DNA of 64,000 nt from Nematostella vectensis (Eukaryota; Cnidaria; Anthozoa; Actiniaria; Edwardsiidae): the NCBI RefSeq assembly GCF_932526225.1, contig NC_064048.1, positions 6,616,627 to 6,680,626 on the forward strand, in the 5' to 3' direction. Position numbers and translations under genes: made by a program. Numbering within the stretch: position 1 is the stretch's first letter; each line of letters starts with the position of its first letter. This document shows, piece by piece, positions 35,101-47,400 of this stretch. The notes beneath the pieces are model-generated. The model worked only from the letters and a program-made list of their open reading frames with translations. It ran no database searches and had not been told where the DNA came from.

Positions 35101-37281
35101 GCATTGGAATAATTATGCACAGTGTCTTGGAATAATCATGCACAGTGCCTTGGAATAATTATGCACAGTGTCTTGGAATTATTATGCACAATGCATTGGA
35201 ATTATTATGCACAGTGCATTGGAATAATCATGCACTGTGCATTGGAATAGTTATGCACAGTGTCTTTGAATAATCATGCACAGTGCCTTGGAATAATTAT
35301 GCACAGTGCCTTAGAACAATTATGCATAGTGTCTTGGAATAATTATTCATAGTGTCTTGGAATAATTATGCACAGTGCCTTGAAATAATACAGTAGGGTG
35401 TGTTTAGTATTAAAGGAATAAATGCAAAAGTTTTGTGCCTCTTTGACTCTGTTCTCATGCTTGTCAAACAAATCTCTAGTCTTAGCTGCGTTACTGGAAT
35501 CACACAGAGATGATTACAGAATCTTTAGTCTAAACATTATATGATTAATTCCATGCTATACGGGTTTGTGCTGTTTTGAAGGAATAATTGGAAGAGTATT
35601 GAATTAGCTGTGCACATGTACAACTATTTCAAATAATGTTGTCAGGTGCGAATGGCAAATGGCAATTCTAAGACCATGAGTCTCATTATATTTCTGCTGA
35701 ATAAAGGAAAATGTGAAAAAAGCAAACAACCATCAATTAAAGGCCATCAATGTATGGCTTTGGTATCACTAAACTTTAAGTATCACCTTTATTTGTATGA
35801 ATAATTAAAACCCAGAAGCTTCTTTCGGTAGAAGAACTACCATTTGGCATTTGCCATTCGCCGTTTGCATTGACAGCATTTTTTTAAATAAAGGTATATG
35901 ACGAATGAAATTTTGGCCAGCATGCTCATATGGCTACTTATTATTCTGATTAGTTTGAAGAGATTCTCGACTTGATGCTTTTTTAAGCATTGGCACATTT
36001 TTTCAAGCATGGGCTATTATTGCTTGATTTATTGTGACCATAATAACTTGTTATTTTCCTGATCTCTTTCTTTTTCTAAGGTAACAAAATTGATTTAGAG
36101 AAAGACAGACACGTTGAAGCTTCTGATGCTGAGGCGTAAGTGCTGTAATGTTGCTTGGATTGTTTGAAAATTATAAAATTATATAATTATAAAATTAATG
36201 GGTCCCTGCATTTAAATGTACCAGAGATGTTTTGAAGCTTTGGGGAGAGGGATTCTGGGACAACTTCGAGATGTCTGCTTGTCCAGCCAAACAATCCCTG
36301 GCTGTAGTAGGGGCGTGGGGAGGGCATGGCCACACCCCTTCAGGCTTAGAAAAAAGCCGATGAAATACTCAATTGGATTATTATATGATTGTTACTTTCT
36401 GTTTTAGTTTCATGTCTATTTTTTTCAGTTATGCTAAAACTGTTGGTGCCAAGCACTTCCACACATCAGCAAAACTGAATAAAGGGATAGAGGAAATGTT
36501 CTTCGAATTAACAAAAAGTAAGTTATGTGTAACAAATATCAAATCTCAGGAATTATCCATCCAGGTTAGCTTAAAGACTGCTCCTATTGTTAATGTAAAT
36601 CAGGTTTGAGAGTTCACATCTTTTGTTATTCTGTGCTTAGTAGCATGTAAAGTAATATGTCAGGAGCAAAGTTAAATTTCAGGTGTTCATTAAACTATGT
36701 TTTTCTTATAAGTGAAAGTGTTTTATGACAGTGAGCGACTTTTATGGGGTTAATTGTGCTCTGTGCAATAAAAACAGTAGAGACCCATTTCATTTGAGAT
36801 TGATACCATGCGAAGGATTTTGTTGGTTCACATTATGCGTTTTTAAGATTTGAGTAAATGTACAGCTTACATAAAGGATGCAATTTCATCATCTAAAAGT
36901 ACCTTCTTCAACCACTTCCATCCGCTTGATGCAAGATGTTCAAACCACCATATTGTATATGCATGGTTTTGTCCTTTTTCGAGCCTTCAAAATTAACACA
37001 AAAATCACTCTTCAACTGTGCAAGTTCCCTTAAAAAGGGCAAAGAGGAATTTCTCTATACTTAATGGCATGCAAGGGCTGGGGAAAGCAGGGATTTTGCT
37101 GTTACTTAATGTATAACATTCTTTGTATTTTATAGGAATGGTAGACCAACAAGAAAAAGCCACCACGAAAACCAACACCAATTCTCTTGAAAGAGGAACA
37201 TCCAGAAGAAAAAATGTAGTAATCGTTGACGAGCAGCCGTCAAAACAAAAAAGTGGAGGGTGTTGTGGCGGGAGCTCTTAG
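29124..37281 (+). CDS. RAB21: RAB21 small GTPase
   Basis: Rab-family GTPase of early endosomes, in other animals linked to integrin traffic and endocytic sorting. Eight exons: 29124-29252, 30637-30696, 31211-31266, 32815-32866, 33705-33768, 36081-36135, 36429-36517, 37136-37281, giving 216 codons; human RAB21 has 225. Visible: P-loop GEGCVGKT (16-23), effector region KFNDKHLTTLQ, WDTAGQERFHALGPIYYRDS (switch II, from residue 63), NKID (122-125), SAK (152-154), and a C-terminal GGCCGGSS with two cysteines (211-212) for geranylgeranylation. Note GEGCVGK: the Gly usually found after GD is kept, as in vertebrate RAB21. All splice sites are GT-AG. Intron 3 has a duplicated exon edge and a transposon, and intron 5 a 1.6-kb satellite. 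AATAAA at 37737-37742 suits the 3' end. Identity is certain from sequence. Confidence 0.96.
29830..30290. repeat. Irregular tandem repeat in RAB21 intron 1
   Basis: Four to five units of roughly 80-110 bp share TGGTCTTTTAAAACAAAGCA and AAAGTGGCTATGC-like words. Quality decays across the array. No relation to a RAB21 exon was apparent. Confidence 0.65.
31018..31168. mobile_element. MITE-like element, family 4
   Basis: Ends ATAGCAGGCCTCGA and CCCCTGCTACGGCCCTGC, approximate inverses, enclosing CACGCCCCTACTGGTCATTT and CACTTGCCCCCAGTGC. It ends 42 bases before RAB21 exon 3. Relatives: 28145-28303 and 60405-60569. Confidence 0.7.
31304..31350 (+). repeat. Duplicated 3' edge and donor region of RAB21 exon 3
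   Basis: GAGCCAATATACTACAGAGA followed by a GTTACTTA-TTTAATCT stretch is a diverged copy of the exon 3 end at 31245-31290 (GGGCCAATATACTACAGGGA, then the true donor and GTTACTTAATCT). The GTAAG itself is lost in the copy. It is repeated again near 31735-31780 as part of the 428-bp duplication. Confidence 0.8.
31308..32163. repeat. Direct duplication of 428 bp in RAB21 intron 3
   Basis: AGAGACAGAAAGGTTACTTA begins at 31321 and at 31749, and the two 428-bp units are almost identical to their ends. Each unit contains the decayed exon-3 edge plus the left part of the CAGGGCTTCTGG element, so the duplication happened after the element inserted. Confidence 0.9.
31826..32401. mobile_element. Inverted-repeat element, CAGGGCTTCTGGA termini, ATATAA flanks
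   Basis: Left terminus CAGGGCTTCTGGA and right terminus TCCAGAAGCCCTG are perfect inverses. Both are directly flanked by ATATAA, a likely target-site duplication. The interior repeats GCGTAATTTGGC / GCGTAATTTAG words. A second left end at 31398 comes from the 428-bp duplication. No transposase ORF. Confidence 0.8.
33481..33619. mobile_element. Family 1 MITE fragment in RAB21 intron 4
   Basis: It contains AAAACAAGATGGTAGCGATG, CCTTAGCGAAAAACATC and CATAGCAAAAAAGAC, and ends near GTAAGCAGGCT. This is a diverged right half of the 2168-2459 family; the left half is barely recognisable. Confidence 0.5.
33790..35390. repeat. 23-bp satellite, about 69 copies, RAB21 intron 5
   Basis: The unit is TTGGAATAATTATGCACAG plus TGCC, with variants TGTC, TGCA and TACA in the last four bases and ATCATG for ATTATG. 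The array starts only about 20 bases after the exon 5 donor and covers nearly half of the intron. Higher-order patterning of TGCC and TGTC units is visible. It shows no clear copy of the exon edge, unlike the other arrays here. Confidence 0.95.
35635..35880. mobile_element. MITE-like element, AATGTTGTCA termini (family 6)
   Basis: The left arm holds GCGAATGGCAAATGGCAATT. The right arm is its inverse with gaps (TTTGGCATTTGCCATTCGCC) and ends TGACAGCATT. A relative is at 42069-42332. It sits in RAB21 intron 5. Confidence 0.7.
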
Positions 37282-37736
37282 ACGAAAAATGAGAACTAAT
37301 CGCAGTTTTGTAACAAAATATAATGGGCATTATATAAGCTCCATATTGGCTATATACAGGTCCCATAAGACCTGCCTATATTAGCCCAATATTGGTCTGC
37401 CACACAAAGTCTAGCATAGGCTTTTTCAAATGAGTCCCTTGTTGTAAGGTTTATTAGAGATAATGAATGAGATAATTAGCTCATGAACCTTTGACAATTG
37501 TGCATCAGTGACAAAATGAAAGCTAAGAAATGCATCCAGGTAACCAAAGGAGACTAATTTTCCAAGGTGACGATGGGGAAAAGGGCCAGTGGAAAATAAA
37601 ATTAGATTTAGAACTGTAGATAGAAAAGAAGATGGTCTAGGCAGCATCACTTAGTACTATGCAAAACACATTCTCAGGAAAAGTTTGTTGTATTACTTGG
37701 TCCATATTTTGTTTCTGTTTTCACCTTTTTCTCTGA

Positions 37737-37742
37737 AATAAA
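37737..37742 (+). terminator. Candidate RAB21 polyadenylation signal AATAAA
   Basis: AATAAA lies 456 bases after the RAB21 stop codon and is the first canonical signal downstream. On the minus strand AATAAA (plus TTTATT, 37809-37814) lies 67 bases further on and could serve the convergent GRWD1 gene. Confidence 0.55.
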
Positions 37743-37867
37743 GAACATGCTATAAAAAAACAAACTGAATATATTAAAGAATGTTGGCCAGAAACTCCTT
37801 TGTTACTGTTTATTTTCAAAAAAAAAGTATTTGCACAGAACCTTCCAAATAATCACCCATGATTGAA

Positions 37868-38000
37868 GTTTTTTTAACCCTGGCTATTTTTTAGTCGAAT
37901 TTCGAAAGTCAAACACGGCTGCACCTAGTCAGCCGTATCCAAGCTTTCCAACAGTGCTTTGTGGTCCAATCCCCAATCCCTTGCTGTGCTAATTGCAAGT
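37868..38000. repeat. Dispersed repeat shared with 49574-49790
   Basis: CTGGCTATTTTTTAG and GTCAAACACxGCTGCACC, TATCCAAGCTTTCCAACAGT and GCTTTG are shared by both loci. The second locus is longer. No coding potential; an ancient or non-autonomous element is likely. Confidence 0.7.
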
Positions 38001-38127
38001 GAAGCAACCACACGTGTTGTTTTATCTTTACTGGCGCTGTTCCTTTTTTTTCCTGCCTATCACTATTGTTGGGCACTTGTTAAATGTTCTTTGTCAGATG
38101 TCAGCCGTGTGAGCTGATAATTTTAAA

Positions 38128-38448
38128 GCTGTTAAAGCCATTCTCTTGGTGAGCCGTGTGACTTCAGACGCTGATGTTTTAAGAGATATCGCTTCTCTAT
38201 GGTTAGCTATGTGCCTTAGAATATCGAAGCCGCTCTCTTGGTAAGCTATATCATTTCATATAATGATCGTTTGGAAGATATCGAAGTCGTTCTCTTGGTA
38301 AGCCGTGTGAATTAGGCGCTGATGCTTTGGGCATATTGATGCCGCTGTCTCTTTAAAGATATCGAGGCCGCTCTCTTGGTAAGCCATATGACTTCATACA
38401 CTGACGGTTTTGAGGATACTGAAGCCTCTGTCTTAGTGAGACGTAACT
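38128..38448 (-). repeat. Tandem repeat of the GRWD1 C-terminal codons and stop
   Basis: Downstream of the GRWD1 stop, about five to six degenerate units of roughly 58 bp copy the end of the last exon. On the minus strand they read variants of GAGAGTGGCTTCAATATCTT plus CAAAACC-ATTAGCGTCTAA, joined by GGCTTACCAA. The real exon (38449-38553) is the proximal unit. Confidence 0.8.
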
Positions 38449-41400
38449 TTAGACGCTAATGGTTTTGAAGATATTGAAGCCACTCTCCGCGGTGCTGATA
38501 AGAACTCCCGGCAGTTGAGGATGCCAGTGAAGCTCCTTGATGTCCTTCTGACCCTGTGGAAATACAAACATCTCCATCAGCGAAATTGGCAGGATAGCTG
38601 AGTGGTAAGGGCTTCGTCTCTCTCATCATCTAGCAGTTTTGGTGGCATAACAATGTGCTGTCGTTGTTGTTGTGGTGGTGGTGATGGTGGTGTTATCACC
38701 TTTCTTACCATGTGTATAAAAAACAGTTTACGCAGCACATCAAGATATTAAGTTGTTGTTGTTGTTTTTGTTGTTGTTGTTGGATGTTGCCACCTTTCTA
38801 ACCATGTGTATAAATACCAGTTGAAGCGACACATCAAGGTGTTGTTGTTGTAATGGTGATATTGTAGCTTTTTTACCATTTATAGAAATAGCAGAAGTTG
38901 TGGCGGTACGTCAAGATGTTGTTGTTTACGCGTAGTGGTGGTGTGTTATATCTTTCTAATACATCAAGGCGTTCTTGTCGAAGAAGTGTTGGATGTTGTC
39001 AACTCTCTTACCATGTATATAAACCTGGAGTTGTGGCGGCACGTCAAGGTGTTGTTGTTGTTGTTATTGTTGTGGAAGTGTTGGATGCTGTCAACTGTCT
39101 TACCATGTGTATAAACAGCAGTTGTGGCGGCACGTCAAGGTGGCGCCCAGGCCCTTCAGCAGCCTCGTCCCTCTCGACGGCCAGGTCCCATAAGGTTATT
39201 TGATTATCTGCTGACGATGCAGCGAAGACAGACCCATCTGTCGGGTGCCATTCTACCGAGGTTATGGGACCGGTACTATGCTTGAACAACGCCACTGGTT
39301 GACCTCTGTCCAAAAAAATTTTTGAAACATGATAACTCCAGGAGCGGATGCGGGATTTTATGAAGAGGGGTGCAAAACAGGTTCCGAACATAAGTTTGAT
39401 GCTACTTGTATTTCTTAAGTATTTTATACTAAACAAATACCAAATAAAAATATCATTTAGCTCCTTTTTTCCACTTAAAGTGGGAATTGGATACCAACCC
39501 AATCCCTGTATCCGCCACTGAGCTCTAATTCGAGGCTGGTGTGACGACAGTTTAGACGCCTTTTTTCCATGTGCCGTTCCAAATGTAAAGGCATGCAAAT
39601 TAACCAATTGGATTGTTATGTGTTCATTTGCATTTGGAACAGTACATGAAAAGTTCTACGTTTGTTCCAGGTCTACTGTTTGTGAAAAATCATATGTCCT
39701 GAGGAAAAATAAAACATCTTCTCTCTACAGCCCTAAAGAATGTATCAGAACTTGTGCAACGAAAAGTCACCTACTGCATTATGGGGCTGCTAAGACAAAA
39801 TAAAAACTATTCCACTTACTGTTTCTGAAGCTGTCTCAAGTCCCACACCTTCAAAATGCCATCATCTCCGCCCGATACAATAAATGGCTCATTTCTAGTC
39901 AACAAAATAAGCGAATAAAACAGTAACGCAGGCTTAAATGTCACTGACACCGTATTTATGACATGACGACCAATGTTGCATTATACACCTTTCCAACTTA
40001 TATAATGGTCAGAAGTTTTGCATCATAAACGCTTTACCAATTATGCTATTCTTAATGACGTTGTATGATACCGATACTTTTACCGAATTTACATATGCCA
40101 TTCTCATGGATCAATGTCGTTTCATAAACTTTTACCAGTTATTTCACGTTTACCATGCGTAAAAAAGCATGGAGACCTACCTGTTCCATGATATAACATT
40201 CACGTCGGCGTCATGTGCATTGGTCGAGATCATACAGGCTTTAGAGGGCATAGCTCGAGCATCCCAAATGCGGATAGTCTTGTCGACTGAACATGACGCA
40301 AAAACCTAGACCACAGGACAATCAATTTCCGTTTAACAATGAATCCTAGCAGGCTCGGATCTTGGATTTCTCAAGAAGGAGGGTGGAACAATAAAATATA
40401 TGGCGGGAGATAAATTTCCCCATGGATTCGAAAATGTTGGCTAGTTAAGCAAAAACTTGATTGGCAAATGTTGGCTAGGCTTATCTGTAATGCTTGGTGC
40501 ACACTAGTTACATAACGAGATAACGACATGGGCGCGCGCACTCTTATTCGTATGTTCAAGTGTGAATGGTTCGACATTTTGACATAGGCCCGACATAATG
40601 ACATTGACATAGCGACATAAGAGAAAAAACATGTTTTTTTGTCGTTATGTCCATGTCGTTATGTCGGGCTAAACAGAGTGCACGCGCCTATGTTGTTATG
40701 TCGTTATGTCACTAGTGTGCACTAGGCATAATCAAAAACCTCATTGGCAAATGTTGGCTAAGCTTATCTAAGCGAAAACCTGATTGTCAAATGTTGGCTA
40801 GGCTTATCTAAGCAAAAACCTGATTGGCAAATATTGGCTAGACTTATCTAAGCAACAACCTGGTTGGCAAATATTGGGTAGGTTTATCTAAGAAAAAACC
40901 TGATTGGCAAATATTGGGTAGGTTTATCTAAGAAAAAACCTGCTTGGCAAATATTGGGTAGGTTTATCTAAGAAAAAACCTGATTGGCAAATATTGGGTA
41001 GGTTTATCTAAGCGAAAAGCTGATTGGCAAATTTTGGCTAGACTTATCTAAGGAAAAAAACCTGATTGGCAAATGTTGGCTAGGCTTATCTAAGAAAAAA
41101 CCTGATTGGCAAATTTCGGCTAGACTTATCGAAGCAAAAACCTGATTGGCAAATATTGGCTAGACTTATCTAAGCGAAAAGCTGATTGGCAAATTTTGGC
41201 TAGACTTATCTAAGAAAACAAACCTGATTGGCAAATGCTGGCTAGGCTTATCTAAGAAAAAACCTGATTGGCAAATTTCGGCTAGACTTATCTAAGCGGA
41301 AACCTGATTGGAAAATGTTGGCTAGACTTATCTAAGAAAAAAAAAACCTCATTGGCAAATGTTGGCTAGGCTTATCTAAAAAAAAAACCTGATTGGCAAA

Positions 41401-44400
41401 TTTTGGCTCGACTTATCTAAGCAAAAACCTGATAGGCAAATGCTGGCTAGGCTTACCTGTAAGCAAAAACCTGATTTGAAAATGTTGGCTAGACTTATTG
41501 GTCAGGTGCAATGGGCTTTCAAAAATGTTAATTTGTGCAGATATTTGTCGGGATTTATTCTAGCTTAAATATCCGCAATTTCCCATCTCTGAAACCCAGA
41601 AGTCACCTTCTACAATAGTGCCACATTGTCCCAGTTTGGTCTCAAAACCTTTGGAGTTTGCCTGTCCTACATCATTTGGGATATTTTGGGCAATCGCAAA
41701 AATGCCATCGCTCAAAGGCAAATCATAAAATGACAGATATTTTTGCAGTTATGTAATTATTTGGAAAGGTGCCGACCAAGTGTAATTGTAACCAAACTTG
41801 GACATACCAGCATGTTCTAAGCATTTTCCGCCAATAAATCCCTTAAGCATATTTAAAATACGCATGATGAAACTAAGGAACTCAAGATTGCGGCAAGGCC
41901 ACATACGTTCAACAAGTCAAACTCAAGGACAAGAAACAAAAAGATACTATCCATGTCTTGACCGGGAATCAAACATGTTTCAGCAGAGGTGAGAGGTCCT
42001 ATGTGCTGACATCCTAACACACTAAGCCACCTGTGATCCACCGATATACAGTAACCTATTTCACAAGAAGGTTGTCACTGCAAATGGGGAATGGCAAATT
42101 GTAAATGGCAGTTCTAAGACCGAAGGTGCTTATGGGTACTAATAGTTCGTAAAAAAATGTATTGAATAAAGTCCAGAAATGTCAGAGCCAAACATCCATG
42201 ACCTAAAAGAATAATGTAAGGTTTACCATATTCTCCACCATTTGGAAGAAAGTGAATGTGACCCATGCTTTATATCAGTCATGGAACTGCAATTTGCTAA
42301 TCGTCATTTACTGTTTCGCGCTGATAACCTTTTTTGAAATAGGTGTTATGGCAAGTTGTACGTACGTTGTTCTCATTTGGGCTCCATTGCACGTCCTCCA
42401 CAGAGTCTGTGTGTGCATTGAAAGGTCTTTGGTCCACATGCCAAGACCCGCCCTCCTGTGGGTTCCACAGGTGAACATTATGCTTGCAGTCGCCCGTTAA
42501 TAACCTAAGGAGACATAAGATATAGAGTGCTTGCAATAAAAGTGTGAAACACTAAATAATATTTAGTACTATTTTGTAGAATTTAGTACTATTTAAGTGA
42601 ATTTAGTACAAATAGTTGAAGTGTGAAGGCGGTGTAGATTTCAACAGTTAAATCTATTTTCTCAATGACAGTAGCTAAGAAGGCGATCCTCTTTGATGTC
42701 ATTTTGTTTGTGATCGCTCTAAAGCTGTGACAGATGCAGAATTGGAAAAAAATCAAAAGTTATGATTGACATCTACCAAAATACAGTTGTGACTTGTTAA
42801 CAAAAAGCACAGAGTGCATGTGTGACTGAAAACGAGTGTGATACTGTAAAAGCTTTTTGATTCCTGAGAGAAATATTCCATAGCCAAGGGCCAGCAACAC
42901 TAAAGAGAACATTGACTATTTGAAATTAAGCTGGGCCAGGTGTAATCCTCTATCTTTTGAGGAGCGCAGTGTATGCAGCATCATCCTGTGTTATCAACTC
43001 GAAGGGTAGTAGTTGTAGAGGCATGTAACAAGGGTTGGTTGTGTGTTTGATTAGATTAAAAAAAAAAAAGGAATTTAATGCCGATGAGTTTGGGGCATAG
43101 TAACGAGATAACAATAGCTGTCAAGTGTCCCTAATCAGCTCATTAACTTATTAGAGGAGCTGACCTGTGTAATGATAATCTCACAAAATCGTTTGTCATG
43201 AAACCACAACAATAGAGGATAGAAATCCTGTGTCAATTCTGTCAAAGTTAAAATATGTAAGCCTTCCCCTTTGTACCTTCCATGTGTGTTCCTGGACCAA
43301 TCCATTGCAAATCCTTCACTCTGAGATCAAAGCAGAAATATAATCATGGAAAGGCAACAAAAGGGCATGGGCAAGGAAAGAAAAACATTCATCTATTACT
43401 TAAATCAAACAATCTGTCTTAGCCAATCAGAATCGACATACAGACACAATGTATTTTAATATGTAGGTATTATTGTGACTCCTGTAACAATCAGATTTTT
43501 GATTTTTGATTTTTTGAAATTCCTCAGAAAACAAATTTCCCAAATTTGTTGTATTGAGTATCTTTGTGAGTCACTTCCATTTATCAAATGACCAACTTTT
43601 TGGTGGCCAAGGAGATGAGCATGCCTAAGGTACAAGGTTGTTCTCTCTAACTTACTGCATGGCCAGAAAATGTGAAGAGGGGACTGGACTCCCTTGGCTG
43701 GCTAGAGGACCCAGGATTATCTGATGCAATGATTTGTGCCTCAACATCCCATATGTGGACGCTACCTCTTTCAGACCATGATGCAACAATGTGACGATTA
43801 GGGATATGACCATGCTGTGGAAAACATTAGCATTGAAATATAAATAAAAAATCAACAGGTGTAACTGACAAAGTTGTCTGATAGACATGCAAGAATCGTA
43901 GGAGGATCTTGTTGTGTTTATGTGCACTGAACTATTTCTGTGAAATTTGTATCATTTGGATACCTTTCTTGCATCCTTATTAGATTTTAACCTTTATTAC
44001 CCAAAATTCAATAGGGAGACAGAAGGAATTATTAATTACTGTATTAAACTGCTTACTGTAATGTGCATTGCATTGTCAGCCAAATACAAAACCAATACAA
44101 TACACTTAGCAATATGTATGGTGGTTGCACAAATCAACATGAACACACCCTAATTCTATTGACTCCCCCATTGTGCTTGAGCATAACTGTTTCTAGTTCT
44201 GGGTCCTCATCTATATAATCATCTTCTTCTTCATCAGAATCTGAGTTTGGGGAAACAAAAGTCTCTCGAATACATATAGCCTGCGTAGCTGCTCAAGGGT
44301 GGGGGACAGGGGGAGAGGGGGCAAGAGAAGAAAAAGCGAGCAATACAAGCCAGAAAGTATTCTATCAGTATATATTATTTTGACGGGGGGTTGACATTTT

Positions 44401-47400
44401 TTGCAGATATATCTTACTAACCAAAGATTATTGACAAAAATAACCTTGCTTGATTCTGAATTCTGCAATTTATCTTGATTAATTTCATTCTTATTAAAAA
44501 TTGCTGTTTAGCCCACAGGTGAGCCACACCTTTCAGTAGTTCTCAAAAAAACATTGGAAAAGAGAAATTAATCATTTAAAAACAAAGTTTTGATGGAATT
44601 GGATGCTTTCTCACACTTTACAAAATAGCAGCGGATACAGCCCTCTACACAGGATTTGTGGAGATGGGTGCACATTCATTAGCATTATATTATTGAAAAA
44701 AGAAATACTTACATATTTTCAACGAGGAATGTGGGGGAACCTTGACACCCCAGGGTGCCCCTCCCCTAGACATGGGCCTGTGGCACTCTTCACCTGCTAG
44801 TCTCTTACCTTTTTCCTCGTCATGGGTGCGGTGAAGCTCCGACATCTTCATGACGATAATGTGGTTAGCACGGCTCCTCTCTGACTGAGTGCCAGCAACG
44901 ATATATGCTGTCATGGGGTACTGTACAAAAATACAAAAAAAAAATCAAATAAATTTGAAAAGCAACAGTAATCAACTTTCTTGCAGCTGGAATGCTGGAT
45001 TACGAGAGTGCAGAAACAAATGCATGCACACTACAGTGTACCTCAGTGCGCGCTTCTCCTAAGTTGTCTGGAATAACATCAAAACTGAGGCAAGGTGCTC
45101 CAGTCTGAGCCTAGGGAGAACAAATCAGCAGACCCATTAGAAAATGGAGATACAAAAGGGCTGTCAAAATAATTTTTAGTACTGACTGCATGGTACATGT
45201 GGTAGGCAGTGCTGTCATATGTTAGCTCCTCATCTTGCTCCATCGCATCACCTGGCAGAAAAACCTGAGAGCAAACAAACACGTACTGAACGAAGCTATT
45301 CTTATAGATACACAGCATCAACCCTTTATCAAAATAAGTTGGATACCCTATTATCCCTATCCCATCACCTAGCAGAAAAACATGAATGCAAACAAACATG
45401 CATGATGTATTATGCTCGTCTTATCGATACATCACTTCAACCCTTCATCAAAATAAGTTGCACACCCTACAACCCATATCCCCATTACCTGGCAAAAAAA
45501 AACGGAGTGCAAAGAAACACAAATGAAGCTCGTCTTATAGATATACAACACCAACCCTTTTTTAAACTGAGTTGGAAACCATGTCCATCACCTGGCTCAA
45601 AATCTTGGGTAACGATCTCTAATCATTACTACTGTACAGAGAGTTCTTAGAGGGCAAGTTACCATTCATCACAGCCAGAAGTACTGAATCAATGTCTTAT
45701 CAAGGGAATCAGTACTGGCCTTCGGCCTTGCCTAATTACACTTGTCTTGACATTGATTATTCTAAATACTGTATAACTAAAACAGCACAATATTTTTTAT
45801 AATCTTTAAACAAACCTCTTTATGGTCCTTTGGTTGCTGGTTTGCTTCCTCTTCTTTATTCTTTTTCTTCTTCTTCTTCTTTTTCTTTTTACCTATAGAA
45901 ATCAAGGCAGCACAAATAGTAAGTATTTGCAAGACAAGTTTGGAAGGGGGAGACAGTGATATGAAACCAGATTCTGCATGCCTTAGAAAATCCCTTAGTT
46001 ATCTTAAGTCAATAGCCTTACAACACCAATCAATCTAATGCTAACGACAGCCTTCTCGAAACCTGCCGGCTTAATAAGCTGCCTTCTCTGAAGGTTTGAC
46101 CATTTCCATCCAGACAGAAAATACATTATGTATATTTGTTTTGTTACTGACAAAGAAAAAGAAACCTTCAGCATCCAAAACACCTTCAAACTTATAATGA
46201 ACTGCTCCTCTAAATCTTTTGGAGCAGGCTGAAAAACCTGGATTGGGTGAGGTAAATTCTGAGGTGAGAAATGGGAACTCCAGCCAATGTCCCAGGAAAT
46301 GCTGGGGGGAGACTTTAAGTCAATTTGGCAAGGTTACCAAACAAGCTTACACAATATGAATGAGCAAGCAAAGAGTGGCTCTCACCTTGATTGGCTGAGC
46401 CTTCAGCATTTTGGTCAGCTGAGTCATCAGCCACAGCCTGGCCTTCCCCACCATGTGTTACATCTTTTTCTTCATCATTGCCATACAAGGCCATCTCCTC
46501 ATCAATTACTAGTTGGAATTACAAAATTTGAAATACCTCTCTTACACATTTTAGGGTATCCTTACTGTAGACTTTTAGAATTAAAATTGCTTTGGGGTGA
46601 AATAGGGGTAATCTTGATGAAATTATGAGGGCTGGATACTGGTATTTAAACAGGCTTTTTGCACAATCCATAATGACCCACTGTAAGGGTCACTTACACT
46701 TACAGTGTAAGTTCTGGCTAAACATTCAAACATGTTTGTCAAACATTAAAAGCATGCTTTGGGAGGTGGCTTAACACAAAAACACTTTAATAAAAAATGA
46801 GGGCTACGGCAATTTCAAGCTGTGATCGGATAAAATCGCCCACAATATTTTCGGGCTGTGATCGGATAAAAGCGCCCACAATAATTTGTGTGATAAGTGG
46901 CTAAACAATAAAACATGTAAATTTAACACTAATGTTTGTTGAAATGTTTTGATCTTGTTCAAACATCTATATGTGTTGTGGAAGCCAATTGAGTGCCATG
47001 TTTTGTGGGTGGCTAAACATACAAACATTAGCTTCAAACGAAATGTTTGAAAAACATATTTGAATGTTTAGCCAGGCCTTTATTTTTCTATTTCCAAGTT
47101 AATTTGTCTTTGAATGGGAAAGGTTCAGGCTCAGAAATCTGGGTAACGATTTCTAATCATTACTGCAGAAAGTTATTAGAGGGCAAGCTACCATTCATCA
47201 CAGCCAGAATTGGTGCCTCAGGCCAATTAAAAATAAAAAAAAATGGTTCCTGTCCCTGTCTGCATCTTTTTTGGGGGGCTGCTTCAAAATTTCTTTATTT
47301 GTTATCAGCGGCATAGCCAGGGTTTTTTAAAAGGAGGGGGCCCAAAAGGCCCGATGAAGGCATTTTTTCCTGTATTTCAAATAATGGCTGCTAGAAGGGG

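Noticed and set aside
33790-35390. CRISPR-like appearance of many regular short repeats
   Set aside because: No unique spacers: the units are contiguous 23-bp copies in an intron of an animal gene.
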